64,000 nt of DNA, taken from Persicimonas caeni. Lineage in GTDB: Bacteria; Myxococcota_A; Bradymonadia; Bradymonadales; Bradymonadaceae. Below the pieces are notes generated by a model. It was not told the origin of the DNA and did no database searches. It saw only the letters and a list, made by a program, of their open reading frames with translations. The DNA lies in assembly GCF_006517175.1 (NCBI RefSeq), contig NZ_CP041186.1, positions 7,715,074 to 7,779,073 of the forward strand, given 5' to 3'. Within the stretch, counting starts at the first letter, position 1. Each line of letters opens with the position of its first letter. Of the stretch, positions 40,408 to 50,517 are shown piece after piece. The position numbers and the translations under genes are program-made.

Positions 40408-42279
40408 TCAAATTTTTTGGGGCGGGGCCTGAGCGGGCTTGTAGAGGGTATCGACCACGTCACGGTACTTCTGGAGGACGGCGCGGCGGCGCACTTTGCC
40501 TGTCGGGGTGAGCTCGCCAGCTTCGGCGCTGAGAGGCTCGGGGAGGATGTGAAATCGACGCACGGTCTCGAAGTGAGGGAGCGCCTCGTTCAGTTTGGCG
40601 ATCTCGCGAGCGACCTGCTCGCGGATTTGAGGGTGGTCGGCGAGCTCGGCGCGCGTCTCGAAGCTGATGCCGTGCTGGATGGCCCAGGTCTCAGCGGTCT
40701 CGTCGAGGGTGATCATGGCGGAGATGAACGGCCGGTCGTCGCCGCAGATGACGGCCTGGTGGATGAACTGGCACTCGTTCAGACGAGTCTCGAGCTGTTC
40801 GGGAGCGACGTTCTTACCGCCGGAGGTCACGATGAGGTGCTTCTTGCGCCCCGTAATGTAGAGGAAGCCGTCGCGATCGAAGCGGCCGAGGTCGCCGGTG
40901 TGGAACCACCCCTCCTCGGCGTCGACTGCAGCCGCGGTCTGGTCTTCGAGGCCGTGGTACCGGCGCATGACCATTGGCCCGCGCACGAGCACCTCGCCGT
41001 CCTCGGCGATCGTCAGGTCGACACCCGGCAGCGGCTTTCCGACACTGCCGAAGCGAAAGTCGTCAGGCAGGTTGAGCGTGGAAACCGCCGCGGTCTCCGT
41101 CAACCCGTAGCCCTCCAAGATGAGGATGCCGGCGGCGTGAAAGAATTCGGCGAGGTCGGCGCGAAGCGGCGCGCCGCCGCAGAACAGAAAGCGCACGTTG
41201 CCGCCGAACAACTCTCGAATCCGGTCGAAGACGACCGTGCGGTACAGCTTGTCTTCCAGTCGGTCGAGCGGGCCGAGCGCCCTGCCCTGCTGACGCAGGC
41301 GGCTAAACTCCTTGCCGCGGCGCATCGCCCGCTCGAACAGCGAGCTGTCCGGGCCGGCCATGCGGTCACGCTCCGAGAGAAGCTGGGCGTGAATCTTCTC
41401 GAAGATTCGCGGCACCCCGGCGAAAAAGGTCGGGCGCACCTCCCGAAGGTTGGTGACGACCGACGGCAGGTTCTCGGCGAACGCCGTTTGCACGCCCGTT
41501 CCAATGGCCGCCAAAAAGAGCATTTTCGCGAAGATATGAGCCAGGGGTAAAAAGAGGAGCTGGCGATCGTCGGGGGTGAGCACCCCCAGTTGAGCGATGG
41601 CATCGACCTCGGCGGCGAGGCTCGCGTGGGTATGCTCGACCCCTTTGGGGGTGCCGGCGGTACCCGAAGTGTAGATAATCGTCGCCAGGTCCGCGGCGTC
41701 GACGCCCTGGCGTCGGTCGGCCACGTAGCGATGGTCCTCGGCCACACGTCGCCGCCCGACGGCTGCGAGCGCATCGAAACTCGCGATCCAGTCGTCGTCT
41801 GCGTCGATGACCTCCTCGAGCCGCACCTGTCGCCTGCCCTTCCAGTCCGGATTGGCCAGCACGGCGGCGTGGTCGAGGTAGACGACATGTCGTAGGCAAG
41901 AGAGCGCCTCGCGCATCTGGACCAGCTTGTCGAGCTGGCTCGGATCTTGGACGAAGGCCACCTGCGCCTGGCTGTCGCGAATGATGTGGGCGCATTGCTC
42001 GGGGAGCGTCGACGGGTAAATCGGCACGATCACGGCCCCCGTCATGGCCACCGCCATATCGATCCACACCCACTCGATGCGCGTGTCGGAGAGCACGCAT
42101 ATGCGGTCACCCGGCTCGACGCCCAGGTCGATGAGTCCGGCGGCGAGACGCTCGGTCTGCTCCCACCACTCCTTCCATGACTGCTCTTCCCACTCGCCGT
42201 TTTGCTTGTGGAGCAGCGCTGCGCGCGGTCCGAATTCGTTGACCCTGCGTTTGAACAGCTCGAGAATGGTCTCAGTCAT
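40408..42279 (-). CDS. long-chain acyl-CoA ligase (AMP-forming), FadD15-like
   Basis: 623 residues from the ATG at 42279 (GAGGA 9 nt upstream; the ATG at 42288 is too close to that SD). ANL superfamily motifs: IIYTSGTAGTPKGVEHTH (P-loop), EGYGLTETAAVSTLN, WFHTGDLGRFDRDGFLYITG and GRKKHLIVTSGGKNV, with the C-terminal Lys region TPTGKVRRRAVL. It activates fatty acids to acyl-CoA via acyl-adenylates, at the cytoplasmic membrane. Chain-length preference cannot be read from sequence. Independent of its neighbours; a terminator precedes it. Confidence 0.9.
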   Translation of the reverse strand: MTETILELFKRRVNEFGPRAALLHKQNGEWEEQSWKEWWEQTERLAAGLIDLGVEPGDRICVLSDTRIEWVWIDMAVAMTGAVIVPIYPSTLPEQCAHIIRDSQAQVAFVQDPSQLDKLVQMREALSCLRHVVYLDHAAVLANPDWKGRRQVRLEEVIDADDDWIASFDALAAVGRRRVAEDHRYVADRRQGVDAADLATIIYTSGTAGTPKGVEHTHASLAAEVDAIAQLGVLTPDDRQLLFLPLAHIFAKMLFLAAIGTGVQTAFAENLPSVVTNLREVRPTFFAGVPRIFEKIHAQLLSERDRMAGPDSSLFERAMRRGKEFSRLRQQGRALGPLDRLEDKLYRTVVFDRIRELFGGNVRFLFCGGAPLRADLAEFFHAAGILILEGYGLTETAAVSTLNLPDDFRFGSVGKPLPGVDLTIAEDGEVLVRGPMVMRRYHGLEDQTAAAVDAEEGWFHTGDLGRFDRDGFLYITGRKKHLIVTSGGKNVAPEQLETRLNECQFIHQAVICGDDRPFISAMITLDETAETWAIQHGISFETRAELADHPQIREQVAREIAKLNEALPHFETVRRFHILPEPLSAEAGELTPTGKVRRRAVLQKYRDVVDTLYKPAQAPPQKI

Positions 42280-42301
42280 CTTTTTCATTCCTCACAAACA
42301 A

Positions 42302-42329
42302 AGACCCACGCCAGTTACGACGTGGGTCT
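42302..42329 (-). terminator. rho-independent terminator after the Pro-rich membrane protein gene
   Basis: AGACCCACG (42302-42310) pairs with CGTGGGTCT (42321-42329); on the minus strand the stem is followed by TTGTTTG. It lies 37 bp after the stop at 42366 and ends just before the acyl-CoA ligase SD. Confidence 0.75.
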
Positions 42330-42365
42330 CGATCTTGCGGCTCGGGCAGGTATACCCGGTCGAGT

Positions 42366-43652
42366 TTAGAAGTTGAGCAACGGCGCCGAATCTTGCGAGC
42401 CGAGCTCTTTGAGCTTCGTCATCATGGTACCGCGGTAGTTCTCGAACTTCAGCAACTGGCGCTGGATACGCGCCACGCGCTGCTGGTAGCGCTTCAGCGC
42501 ATTCGGGCCGCCGGTGTCGAGGATGTCTCCCTTGGGCAGCGGCAAGATGCCCTGAATGTTGGTCTTCACGGTGCGGTCGCTGTTGAGCAGCTCGACCTCG
42601 ATTTTGCCGTCATCGTCCTTTTCGAGCTCCGAAACGGTCACCAGGCGCCCCTGCTTGGGCATGTAGTCTTCGCTGCCGCTGCGCTGGGCCAGGTGGTCGT
42701 AGTCAAAGAGCACCGCGAAGCGGTCCTTCTTGACGACTTCGTTGCCCTTGACCAACTGCTCGAGCTCTTTCTTGTCGGCCTTGGTCGCCTTGGCGTGCTC
42801 GTCGAGCATCTGCTCGAGCATGCTGGCGTCGACGGTGTAGCTCGTCACGTAGTCGATGATTTCCGGGCCGAGGAGCAGGCGGTTGCCGCCCAAAAGGTTG
42901 CCGTCGGGGGCAATCTCGAGGTCGGCGAGCTTTTGGTTGAGCTCGTAATCGGGCTCGGTCGGCTTGAACTGACCAATCAGCTTCTTGGCCTCGTCGAGGG
43001 TAGCCACCTTGGGCTTGAGCGCCTCGTGAATCCGTGCCGCGTCGTCACTGCGCGCGTTGTAGATCTCGCGGTTCTGCATCGAACTCGATGCGACCCAGCC
43101 GAAGATCACGCCGACGAGCAGCAGGCCAACCATCAGAATGACGGTGGCCGGCGAGAACGTCGAGCCACCGGCGGCCTTGAGATCTTCGTCGTCCAGCTGG
43201 ATATCAGCCGCGGGTTTCCGCGAGGCAGTCGAGCTGCTCGAAGTCGCGGACGAAGACGTCGACGGACCCGACGGCTGGGAAGGCTTCGACGGTTGCGGTC
43301 GCTGCGCGGCGGGTTGAGCCGAACGCGGCGGCGCCGACTGCGCGCCGGGAGGCGGCCCCTGTGAGCCAGGAGGCGGGCCGGATGCCCCGGGGGGCGGCCC
43401 AGCCTGGGGGCCGCCGTGCGGCGGGCCTGCCTGAGCGGGTCCACCTTGCGCTGGGCCGGCCTGCGCCGGACCAGCAGGTCCCGGGCCGTCGGCCGGCGTC
43501 TGCGACCCCGGCGCGGCTGCCGCCGGACCGCCTTGCGGCTGACCCGGCGCCGGTTGCGCCTCTTCGGTTTCTTTGGCCGCGCCCTGCTTTTTCAAGCCGA
43601 GGCGCGCCTTCAGGTCAGAAAGATCTGGCTTATTCTTGCCCTGTGCCAACAA
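42366..43652 (-). CDS. proline-rich single-pass membrane protein
   Basis: 428 residues; start is TTG at 43652 or the next codon TTG at 43649, the latter 5 nt after a strong GAGGAGG. Residues about 30-135 are Pro/Gly/Ala/Gln-rich (repeats like GPAQAGPAQGGP), followed by a Ser run, a TM helix at about 170-189 and a helical extracytoplasmic domain of about 235 residues with a coiled-coil end. Cytoplasmic N-terminal Pro-rich tail and periplasmic body is the likely topology. The Pro-rich head resembles that of the pseudokinase at 31381. Function unknown. Confidence 0.72.
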   Translation of the reverse strand: MLAQGKNKPDLSDLKARLGLKKQGAAKETEEAQPAPGQPQGGPAAAAPGSQTPADGPGPAGPAQAGPAQGGPAQAGPPHGGPQAGPPPGASGPPPGSQGPPPGAQSAPPRSAQPAAQRPQPSKPSQPSGPSTSSSATSSSSTASRKPAADIQLDDEDLKAAGGSTFSPATVILMVGLLLVGVIFGWVASSSMQNREIYNARSDDAARIHEALKPKVATLDEAKKLIGQFKPTEPDYELNQKLADLEIAPDGNLLGGNRLLLGPEIIDYVTSYTVDASMLEQMLDEHAKATKADKKELEQLVKGNEVVKKDRFAVLFDYDHLAQRSGSEDYMPKQGRLVTVSELEKDDDGKIEVELLNSDRTVKTNIQGILPLPKGDILDTGGPNALKRYQQRVARIQRQLLKFENYRGTMMTKLKELGSQDSAPLLNF

Positions 43653-44035
43653 GTCCTCCTCAAGCCGTCGTCATTACGCCGAAAAACCGGCGTTTTGAGA
43701 CTTTCGCGGGTGCCGCGAATTACGGTTGTTTCAGCTAGGAATGTCCGCTACAAGCTATCGCAGCCCGCGCTCGTGCGTCAAGCTATCTTGGGCCCAAGCT
43801 GGCTGGTCGGGTCACCGAGTGGCGCACCCTGCTTCAGGGACCCTCATGCGTCGTTTTCACCCACAGAATTTGTACTTGCGGCGGGGTTGCTTGCATTAGC
43901 AAGCGGCTTTTATAAGTATCTTAACGCTTATAGATATTTCGGGCGCTTGTGCCCACACGCTGTTTGGCGGAAAATCCGTCATCGGTAGACCGATTAGTAG
44001 TGTGCTTGTCGCACGATTTTACGATGAGGCATTTG
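43653..44035. promoter_or_regulatory. 383-bp divergent intergenic region with a perfect palindrome
   Basis: Lies between the divergent genes at 43652 (-) and 44036 (+). It is AT-rich near 43870-43945, unlike its surroundings, and carries GCTTGC-ATTA-GCAAGC (43889-43904), a perfect 6-bp inverted repeat just upstream of a TATAAGTAT stretch (43911-43919) that could be a -10 box. An operator overlapping a plus-strand promoter is a reasonable reading. No gene is seen here. Confidence 0.4.
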
Positions 44036-47000
44036 ATGACGAAGGTACGAGCGATGTTGCTCGTGTTGCTGTTGCTTCCGCTCGCCCTGGTGAGCACGAG
44101 TTGTGGCGGCGACGACGGGGAGAAGACGGCCGAGGTCGAAATCACGTCCATCGAGCCGGCAAGCTCCTATCCGGGCGTCGAGACGGCGATCAGCTTCACG
44201 ATCACCCCCGGCGAAGGCACCAGTGCCAGTGAGTTGAGCTGGACGGTCGATTTTGGCGACAACCAAACGGCCTCGGGCGAAGAACTCGAAGACACGGTCA
44301 CCCATGTCTACGAAAACTCGGGGCAGTACCGCGTCGAAGTCGTCGCTCTGGCCGGCGGGTCCGAGGTTGGCAGCGCCACATCTACGGTGCGCGTGCTCGC
44401 GCCGGTCGACCTGGCCATAAGCGAGACACGCGGTTCGCCGGCGAACGTGCAAACCGGTGACACCCTGACGGTCTCCTTCGAGGTGGCCAACCAAGTCGCC
44501 GGCGCCGTCGAGTCTCCTTTCGATGTCTCCGTCTATCTTTCTCCCTCGGCCAGCGTGACGGTCGATGACCTCGAGGGTTTGCCCCTTTTGGCGACCACCA
44601 CGGTATCCGCCTCCCAAGAGGGTGAGCCGGTCATCGCTGCCGGTGAGTCCGTCAGCGCGGGCTTGTCCGCCGAGGTTCCCTCCGACGTGAGCAGCGGCGA
44701 TTATCACCTCGTCAGCTGGATCAACCCCGAGGGCCAGCTCGCCGATTCGGAGCCGGGCAACAACCTCGACGTCGCCCAGGGCATCGTTCGCGTGGAGAAC
44801 CCCGACGAAGTGCTCCCCGACCTCGCCGTCACCGACGTTCTTATCATTCCCGACCGCGCCTTCCCGACGCTCAACCAATTGACTCGGAGCTTTACGGTCG
44901 CCAACCGCGGCAACGTCGAGGCCTTCGACGTCGTCGCCAAGGTATGGTTGTCGCAAGGCGACGCCGAGCTCGACGAAAGCTCCGACATGCTGCTCGAAAA
45001 GACCGACCCGTTCAACGTTCCGCCGAATGACAAAGTCGTCTTCGATCCCGAGGAGTTCGTCCTCGACAACGAAATCGCGCCGACACCGGGCGAAGAGCTC
45101 GAGGTCTACATGATCGTCGAAGTCGCCATTCAGGGCGACTCGACCGAGGCGAACCTCGACAACAACGTGGGCGCCTCGCCCAACCCGACGGTCGTCTCCG
45201 ACGAGCGCGTCGACGGCACCGACATCGTGGTGCGCGACTTCAGCGTCACGCCCAACAGCACGTTCCTCGACGGTACCCTCGAGGCGACCCTCGTCGTGGC
45301 CAATGAAGGCACCCTCGACGCGAGTTCATTCTTCTGCGGCATCTACCTGGGTGATGAGCCGGCGGTGAACACCGACTTGGACCCGCGACTGAGCAACATC
45401 AACATCAGCGGCATCGACAGCGACACCGAGCAGACCATCGAGCAGAGCTTCGTGGTGCCGGCGCTGTATGACCCGGGCACCTACTACATGTACGTGGTCT
45501 GCGACCCGCTCGGCGCGCTGTCCGAGCCGTACCGCAGCAATAACCAGAAGGTGTACCTCGAGCCGGTGACCATCACCGACGAGGCCGACGTCGACCTGTA
45601 TGTCGACTCGCTGACGGTGCCCTCCACCGCCAACGAAGGCGACACGGTCGACCTGACGGCGACGATCTGCGTGTCGGGCTCGAACCCGTCGGGCACCACT
45701 CGCGGCCGACTGTGGCGAAGCCCCAACGCGGCGCCCGACTTCACCGAAGACCCCATCGCTGAGTTCGACATTCCGAATATCAACCCGGGAGGCTGCGAGG
45801 ACGTCACCATTCAGACAGACGCTTCGTGTGCAGACTTCGTCGCCGAGTACGGCTACGCCATCGAGGTCGACTACCAAGACCGGCTCCCCGAGTCCGACGA
45901 GGACAATAACACCGCCACCGGCAGCAACCTGCTCGACGTGAGCGGCGAATTCTGCTCGTGCACCGCCGACGCCTATGCCAACGACGCCTCCAACCAGCCG
46001 CTGCCCCTGACCGCGGGCCAGTTCTCCGACGCAGTGTGTGACCCGGAGATCTGCGACTGGTACGCCGCCGACTTGCAGCAAAACGAAAGCCTGCTGGTGA
46101 CGACGACCTTCGACGCCAACCAGGGCCAGCTCGAGACGCGCCTGTACGATTCGAGCGGCAGCAACGAGCTCGACAGCAGCGTGGCCGACGGACGCCAAGA
46201 GGTCGCCACCTTCTTGGTGCCCAGCGCGGGCCGCTATCTGTTCAAGGTGTGCGGCGAGACGCCCGACATCCAGAATCTGTACGACGTCGACGTCGAGATT
46301 TTGTCGCCCTCACCGGGCGTCGACGTCTTGCCCCGCGAGCTCGAGGTGCCCCAGCGCGACTCGTTCTCGATTGGCGCCCAGCTCGACATCTCGTTCCGCG
46401 TCTACAACATCGGCCAAACGGCCACCTCGGGCGCCTTCGACGCCAACCTCGTGATCAGCCCGAACGACGTGATTGGTGACGGTGACGACATCCCGCTGCA
46501 GCCCACCTCGGTGAGCGTAAGCCAGGTCTCGGGCGGCGGCAGCAAAGACGTCAGCGCCACGGTCGAGATTCCGACCTCGGTCAACGACGGCGACTACTAT
46601 ATCGGCGTGCAGCTCGATATCGCCGACGGTGACACGACCAACAACGCGGTCGCCTCGAAGATGATCACCGTCGAGACGCTGTGCTACGACCCGCTCGAGC
46701 CCAATGACAGCTTCGCCGACGCGCCATCGATGAGCGCTGGCTCGTACAGCAACCTGACGGCTTGCACTGCGGCCGACGACTACTACAAGCTGTGCGTCCA
46801 GAACGGTAAGAAGTTCACCCTCCGCGCCGACTTCTTCGACTCACAGGGCGACATCGACATCGAGCTATTCGACCAGCAGCGCCAGATCATCGACAGCTCG
46901 GCCAACTCCGGCGTCGATTCCGAGTCGGTGTCGGTCGACTATGTCAACGGCGACCAGTGCTACTACGCCCGCGTCTACCTGTTGACGCTGCAGCAAGACC

Positions 47001-47794
47001 TGCAGACTAGCTACGACATGAGCATCAACGTCTCCAACGTCGACCCGTCATTGCAGTGCGACGGCTACTTCGAGCCCAACGACACCACAAGCTCGGCCGC
47101 CAGCCTGCTGGCCGCCCTGCAGCACACCAACACCCTGGACCGCTGCCCGGCCAGCGACACCGACTACTACTACGTCTCGCTGTCGTCGGGGCAGACGGTG
47201 TCGCTTCGCGGCCTCCTCGAGCCGAGCACACAGGCAGGCACGCTTCGCATCCAGCTGTATCAGCCCAACGGCACACCCGGGCCGAATATGGAGACCGCTC
47301 CAGGCGCTCCGGTGGCCGAGATTGCCAATTACACCGCCCCCACAAGCGGCACCTATTACCTGCAGGTGACGCTCAGCGGCACGCAGCGCCGAGCGACATA
47401 TACCTTGGAGGCCGACGGTATCGGCGGTATCGATCTAGAGGCGTCGAATCTGTTGATTGGACCCGGCACGTATCGTGCCAATGATGAAGTTCGCTTCGGG
47501 TTCGACCTCGCCAACCTGCGGTCCGACCCGGCGACGGCGCCGACGTACACGGTGTGGCTGGGAACCGCGCAGGCCCACGACCCGAACGCCGACATCCAAC
47601 TGGGCAGCTTCAGCCTGTCGAGCGATGTGGCGGGCAACTCCTCGACGAGTATCGCCGACCGGGTCGACCTGCCCTCGAGCGGACTGTGGGATGGCACAGG
47701 TTATCTGCACGTGGTCGTCGAGGCCAATGGGCAGACCGACCCGAACCCTGGCAACAACACCACGACGACTACCATTGATTTGTCGACCAATTGA
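44036..47794 (+). CDS. giant surface lipoprotein with PKD and CARDB-type repeats
   Basis: 1252 residues from the ATG at 44036 (TGAGG 7 nt upstream; the frame opens at 43949 and an ATG at 44054 is also possible). Lipobox STSC. Order: a PKD-like domain (SWTVDFGDNQTASG, THVYENSGQYRVEVVAL), several CARDB domains (PDLAVTDVLIIPDRAFPTLN, NRGNVEAFDVVAKVWLS, IVVRDFSVTPNSTFLDGTL), alternating with pre-peptidase-C-like beta domains (EPNDSFADAPSMSAGSYSNL, FEPNDTTSSAASLLAAL, SDTDYYYVSLSSGQTVSLRG). Acidic overall. Such proteins act as adhesins or surface scaffolds. No protease domain is present. The next gene starts 40 bp downstream. Confidence 0.87.
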   Translation: MTKVRAMLLVLLLLPLALVSTSCGGDDGEKTAEVEITSIEPASSYPGVETAISFTITPGEGTSASELSWTVDFGDNQTASGEELEDTVTHVYENSGQYRVEVVALAGGSEVGSATSTVRVLAPVDLAISETRGSPANVQTGDTLTVSFEVANQVAGAVESPFDVSVYLSPSASVTVDDLEGLPLLATTTVSASQEGEPVIAAGESVSAGLSAEVPSDVSSGDYHLVSWINPEGQLADSEPGNNLDVAQGIVRVENPDEVLPDLAVTDVLIIPDRAFPTLNQLTRSFTVANRGNVEAFDVVAKVWLSQGDAELDESSDMLLEKTDPFNVPPNDKVVFDPEEFVLDNEIAPTPGEELEVYMIVEVAIQGDSTEANLDNNVGASPNPTVVSDERVDGTDIVVRDFSVTPNSTFLDGTLEATLVVANEGTLDASSFFCGIYLGDEPAVNTDLDPRLSNINISGIDSDTEQTIEQSFVVPALYDPGTYYMYVVCDPLGALSEPYRSNNQKVYLEPVTITDEADVDLYVDSLTVPSTANEGDTVDLTATICVSGSNPSGTTRGRLWRSPNAAPDFTEDPIAEFDIPNINPGGCEDVTIQTDASCADFVAEYGYAIEVDYQDRLPESDEDNNTATGSNLLDVSGEFCSCTADAYANDASNQPLPLTAGQFSDAVCDPEICDWYAADLQQNESLLVTTTFDANQGQLETRLYDSSGSNELDSSVADGRQEVATFLVPSAGRYLFKVCGETPDIQNLYDVDVEILSPSPGVDVLPRELEVPQRDSFSIGAQLDISFRVYNIGQTATSGAFDANLVISPNDVIGDGDDIPLQPTSVSVSQVSGGGSKDVSATVEIPTSVNDGDYYIGVQLDIADGDTTNNAVASKMITVETLCYDPLEPNDSFADAPSMSAGSYSNLTACTAADDYYKLCVQNGKKFTLRADFFDSQGDIDIELFDQQRQIIDSSANSGVDSESVSVDYVNGDQCYYARVYLLTLQQDLQTSYDMSINVSNVDPSLQCDGYFEPNDTTSSAASLLAALQHTNTLDRCPASDTDYYYVSLSSGQTVSLRGLLEPSTQAGTLRIQLYQPNGTPGPNMETAPGAPVAEIANYTAPTSGTYYLQVTLSGTQRRATYTLEADGIGGIDLEASNLLIGPGTYRANDEVRFGFDLANLRSDPATAPTYTVWLGTAQAHDPNADIQLGSFSLSSDVAGNSSTSIADRVDLPSSGLWDGTGYLHVVVEANGQTDPNPGNNTTTTTIDLSTN

Positions 47795-47834
47795 TCTCGT
47801 TGTTTGAGCTGTCGACCAACTCCAAAAGTGCACC

Positions 47835-48770
47835 ATGAAAATCGGACACATCTCCGATCTCCATATCCTCAAGCTGGACGACCCTCGCCCGTGGGAGTTC
47901 TTGAACAAGCGCCTGGTCGGTGGGGCAAACCTGCTGTTCAAGCGCTCGAAGAGCCACTCGTCGAGGGTCGTGCGCGAGGCCTTACGCCACCTCGACGAGG
48001 ATTGCGGGGTCGATCACATCGCCATCACCGGTGATCTATCGAACCTCGCCCTCGCCTCCGAGTTTGCCGAGGCTGCCGATATTCTGGCCGAGATCCCCTT
48101 CTCGGAGGAGCGCGTCAGCGTCATCCCGGGCAACCACGACTATTACACCCGGGAGACCGAGGCGAGTCGACGCTTCGAGCGCTACTTCGCGCCGTATATG
48201 CAGTCGGATATGCCCGGGTACCGCACCGAGTCGGGCTATCCGTTCTGTCAGTTCAAGAACGACGACATTGCCATCATCGGAATGAAATCGGCGGTGCCCA
48301 CGCCGTGGTTCTTTGCCACCGGCGAGGTCGACCGCATGCAACTCGAGGCGACCGCCGCGCTGCTCGACGACCCGAAGGTGCGCGACCGCTTCAAAATCGT
48401 CATGATCCACCACCATCTGGTGCCCTTCGAGCACAGCCGCGTGGAGTACAGCCGCCGACTGATCAACGCCGACGAGGTGCTCGAGATGCTTCGCTGGCAC
48501 GACGTCGACCTGGCCATTCACGGGCACAACCACCACTTTGCCACCATCGAGGTTCCCCACCTGCGTGGCAAAGGCACCCTGCGTATCTGCGAGGCGGGAA
48601 GCACGTCCATCGGCAGCTACGAAGACCCGTATTTCGGCGGCAAGTTCAACGTCTATCACATCGAAGACGGCCGCCTCCTCAAAATTGAGACGCACCTCTT
48701 CGAGAGCCACGACGTCGGCTTCGTCCAGTGGAAGGAGCAGGCATTCGAACAGCAGATCGCGGCCTCCTGA
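47835..48770 (+). CDS. metallophosphoesterase (calcineurin-like)
   Basis: 311 residues. All five blocks of the family are visible: HISDLH, ITGDLSN, PGNHDYY, VMIHHHL and HGHNHH, which bind the two metal ions. The fold covers cyclic-nucleotide, nucleotide and lipid-A-type phosphoesterases; the substrate cannot be decided here. First of a set of closely spaced genes (17 bp to the next) with two DUF1444-like proteins and a DUF1285 protein. Confidence 0.9.
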   Translation: MKIGHISDLHILKLDDPRPWEFLNKRLVGGANLLFKRSKSHSSRVVREALRHLDEDCGVDHIAITGDLSNLALASEFAEAADILAEIPFSEERVSVIPGNHDYYTRETEASRRFERYFAPYMQSDMPGYRTESGYPFCQFKNDDIAIIGMKSAVPTPWFFATGEVDRMQLEATAALLDDPKVRDRFKIVMIHHHLVPFEHSRVEYSRRLINADEVLEMLRWHDVDLAIHGHNHHFATIEVPHLRGKGTLRICEAGSTSIGSYEDPYFGGKFNVYHIEDGRLLKIETHLFESHDVGFVQWKEQAFEQQIAAS

Positions 48771-48787
48771 ACCCACGCGGCGAACCG

Positions 48788-49702
48788 ATGACCGACGGCT
48801 TCACCATTTCTGATCTGGCAGCGATCCTCAGCCTGGAGACCGACGAGCGAGACGCGCACGTTGCGTTCGGGCGCCACGGCCATTCGGTCGCCGTGCCCGG
48901 GCCCGTCGTGGAGCGTTTTGCTCCCGCCACCGTGCTCGGGCGGCACCTGGCGTACGGCGCCCTCTTTGGACTGCGTCTGGCGATCGACCGGGCCGCATGT
49001 GGATTCGACGTCGCCCAAGAGCGCCCCGAAAAGCCCGCGCAGGTCTACCACCACCACGAAATCCCGTCGATTTACGGCGACCGCTTGCCGCGGTTGGTGC
49101 CGCAGCTGACGCTCGAGTGGTTCGAAGCGCTGACCGGCGAGCAGCCGGTGTCGACCGGCTGGATCATCGACGGCTTGCAGTTCGTGTACATTTTGGAGAC
49201 GGGGAAGTTCCTGCACGTGCTCTGCGAGAGCGACCTCGAAAAGATGGAACTCGGGCGCGACAAGCTGATTCGCGACGCGCGCCACGCGCTCTTCTATGAC
49301 TCGTACAAGCTCAAGCCGCGCGAGAAAGAGCGCACCGACGGCGGTCTGATTCGCATCTTTCGTACAGCGGAAGGCGTCACGGCTGGTCGTGTGATGTTGC
49401 TGCCCGACTTCGACTACGACGCCGCCCGAGCGCATGGCTGCTTTGCCATGCCCTCGCGCGACACGATGGTCATCGGTCGGCCCTCCTCGAAGGAGCACAG
49501 CGACGAGGTGTTCGAGCGCGTAAGCGAGGTCACCGTCGATCTGCTCGACTCCGAGGCGCTCCCGCTCTGCTCGCACGTGCATCGGATGGACACCGACGGC
49601 GTGTCTGCAGGCGAGTTCGCAGGTGACGACAAGCTCCCCGCGTCGAGCGAGGCAGTTTCTTTGCCCGACGACGCCACAATCGAGAACACAAGGAACGCGT
49701 GA
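48788..49702 (+). CDS. DUF1444-like protein A
   Basis: 304 residues from the ATG at 48788. The central and C-terminal part has the layout of YtpQ/DUF1444 proteins (FVYILETGKFLHVLCESDLE, LIRDARHALFYDS, then HGCFAMPSRDTMVIG), by eye. Its neighbour at 49702 shares this layout (LAYFVDLDMGMRVLTQSQVE, ARSLLFHKS, FSMPTQDALLFTR), so the two are probably paralogues. The biochemical function of the family is unknown. Stop and next start overlap (TGATG), implying coupled translation. Confidence 0.65.
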   Translation: MTDGFTISDLAAILSLETDERDAHVAFGRHGHSVAVPGPVVERFAPATVLGRHLAYGALFGLRLAIDRAACGFDVAQERPEKPAQVYHHHEIPSIYGDRLPRLVPQLTLEWFEALTGEQPVSTGWIIDGLQFVYILETGKFLHVLCESDLEKMELGRDKLIRDARHALFYDSYKLKPREKERTDGGLIRIFRTAEGVTAGRVMLLPDFDYDAARAHGCFAMPSRDTMVIGRPSSKEHSDEVFERVSEVTVDLLDSEALPLCSHVHRMDTDGVSAGEFAGDDKLPASSEAVSLPDDATIENTRNA

Positions 49703-50517
49703 TGGCAGACGAAAACAGTTGGCTGGAGGCTCTCGAGGACAAGCTCGTCGAGCGTCGTCTGGAGGTCGAAGACGTCGAGGGCACCCTCAACGTCAAGGCC
49801 GGCAAGGGCGTCATTGCGGCCAAGGCCAATATCGACCCCAAGCCGTTGTGGGCGGTGCTGTCTGACACGGCCCCCGAAGGCAGAGAGCGCCTGATTGCCG
49901 GTTACGCCAGCGGCGTCAAACATGTGCTCATGGAACCCCGGCGCTCCGATGCGAGCGAATGGGATTACGTGAAGACGGCCGGACGGCTCTTGCCCAACAT
50001 CGAGGTGCACACCTTTGTGCTCGGCGCCGAGGCGGCCGCCGGTGAGTCCCCCTGGACGATGGATTTCCACGAGGACCTGGTGCTCGCCTACTTCGTCGAC
50101 TTGGATATGGGAATGCGCGTGCTCACCCAGAGTCAGGTCGAGGGTTGGTCGGCCACCGAGAACCGCGTCACGTCGGCCGCGCGAAGCCTGCTCTTTCACA
50201 AGTCGCGCAGCTTGAAGACGAGCAAGCTCGACGACTTTGAAGGCGTCGAAAAGATCCACACCGGCGACGGCTACGACGCCATGCGCTGCATCGTGGTCGC
50301 CGACCTCTTCTTTGGCGACTTCGACGACAGCTACCGCTTCTCGATGCCGACCCAAGACGCCCTGCTCTTCACCCGCGGCGACGACGAGGCGTTGGTCGAC
50401 GCGCTGCGCACCGCCACCGACGCACATTACGCCAAAGCCGACTACCCGCTCACCCGCTCGATCTACGCATTCGAAACTGGACGACCCGTGCTCGCCGAAC
50501 CGAGGGCCAAGCAATGA
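49702..50517 (+). CDS. DUF1444-like protein B
   Basis: 271 residues from the ATG at 49702 (AGGA upstream; a GTG one codon earlier is also in frame). DUF1444/YtpQ-like core as described for its neighbour: a beta-strand block, a helix with conserved AxxLL, and SMPTQDALLF near the C-terminus. Cytoplasmic, no signal. It overlaps both neighbours (upstream by 1 nt, downstream by 4 nt), so the four-gene set is likely one translational unit. Confidence 0.65.
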   Translation: MADENSWLEALEDKLVERRLEVEDVEGTLNVKAGKGVIAAKANIDPKPLWAVLSDTAPEGRERLIAGYASGVKHVLMEPRRSDASEWDYVKTAGRLLPNIEVHTFVLGAEAAAGESPWTMDFHEDLVLAYFVDLDMGMRVLTQSQVEGWSATENRVTSAARSLLFHKSRSLKTSKLDDFEGVEKIHTGDGYDAMRCIVVADLFFGDFDDSYRFSMPTQDALLFTRGDDEALVDALRTATDAHYAKADYPLTRSIYAFETGRPVLAEPRAKQ

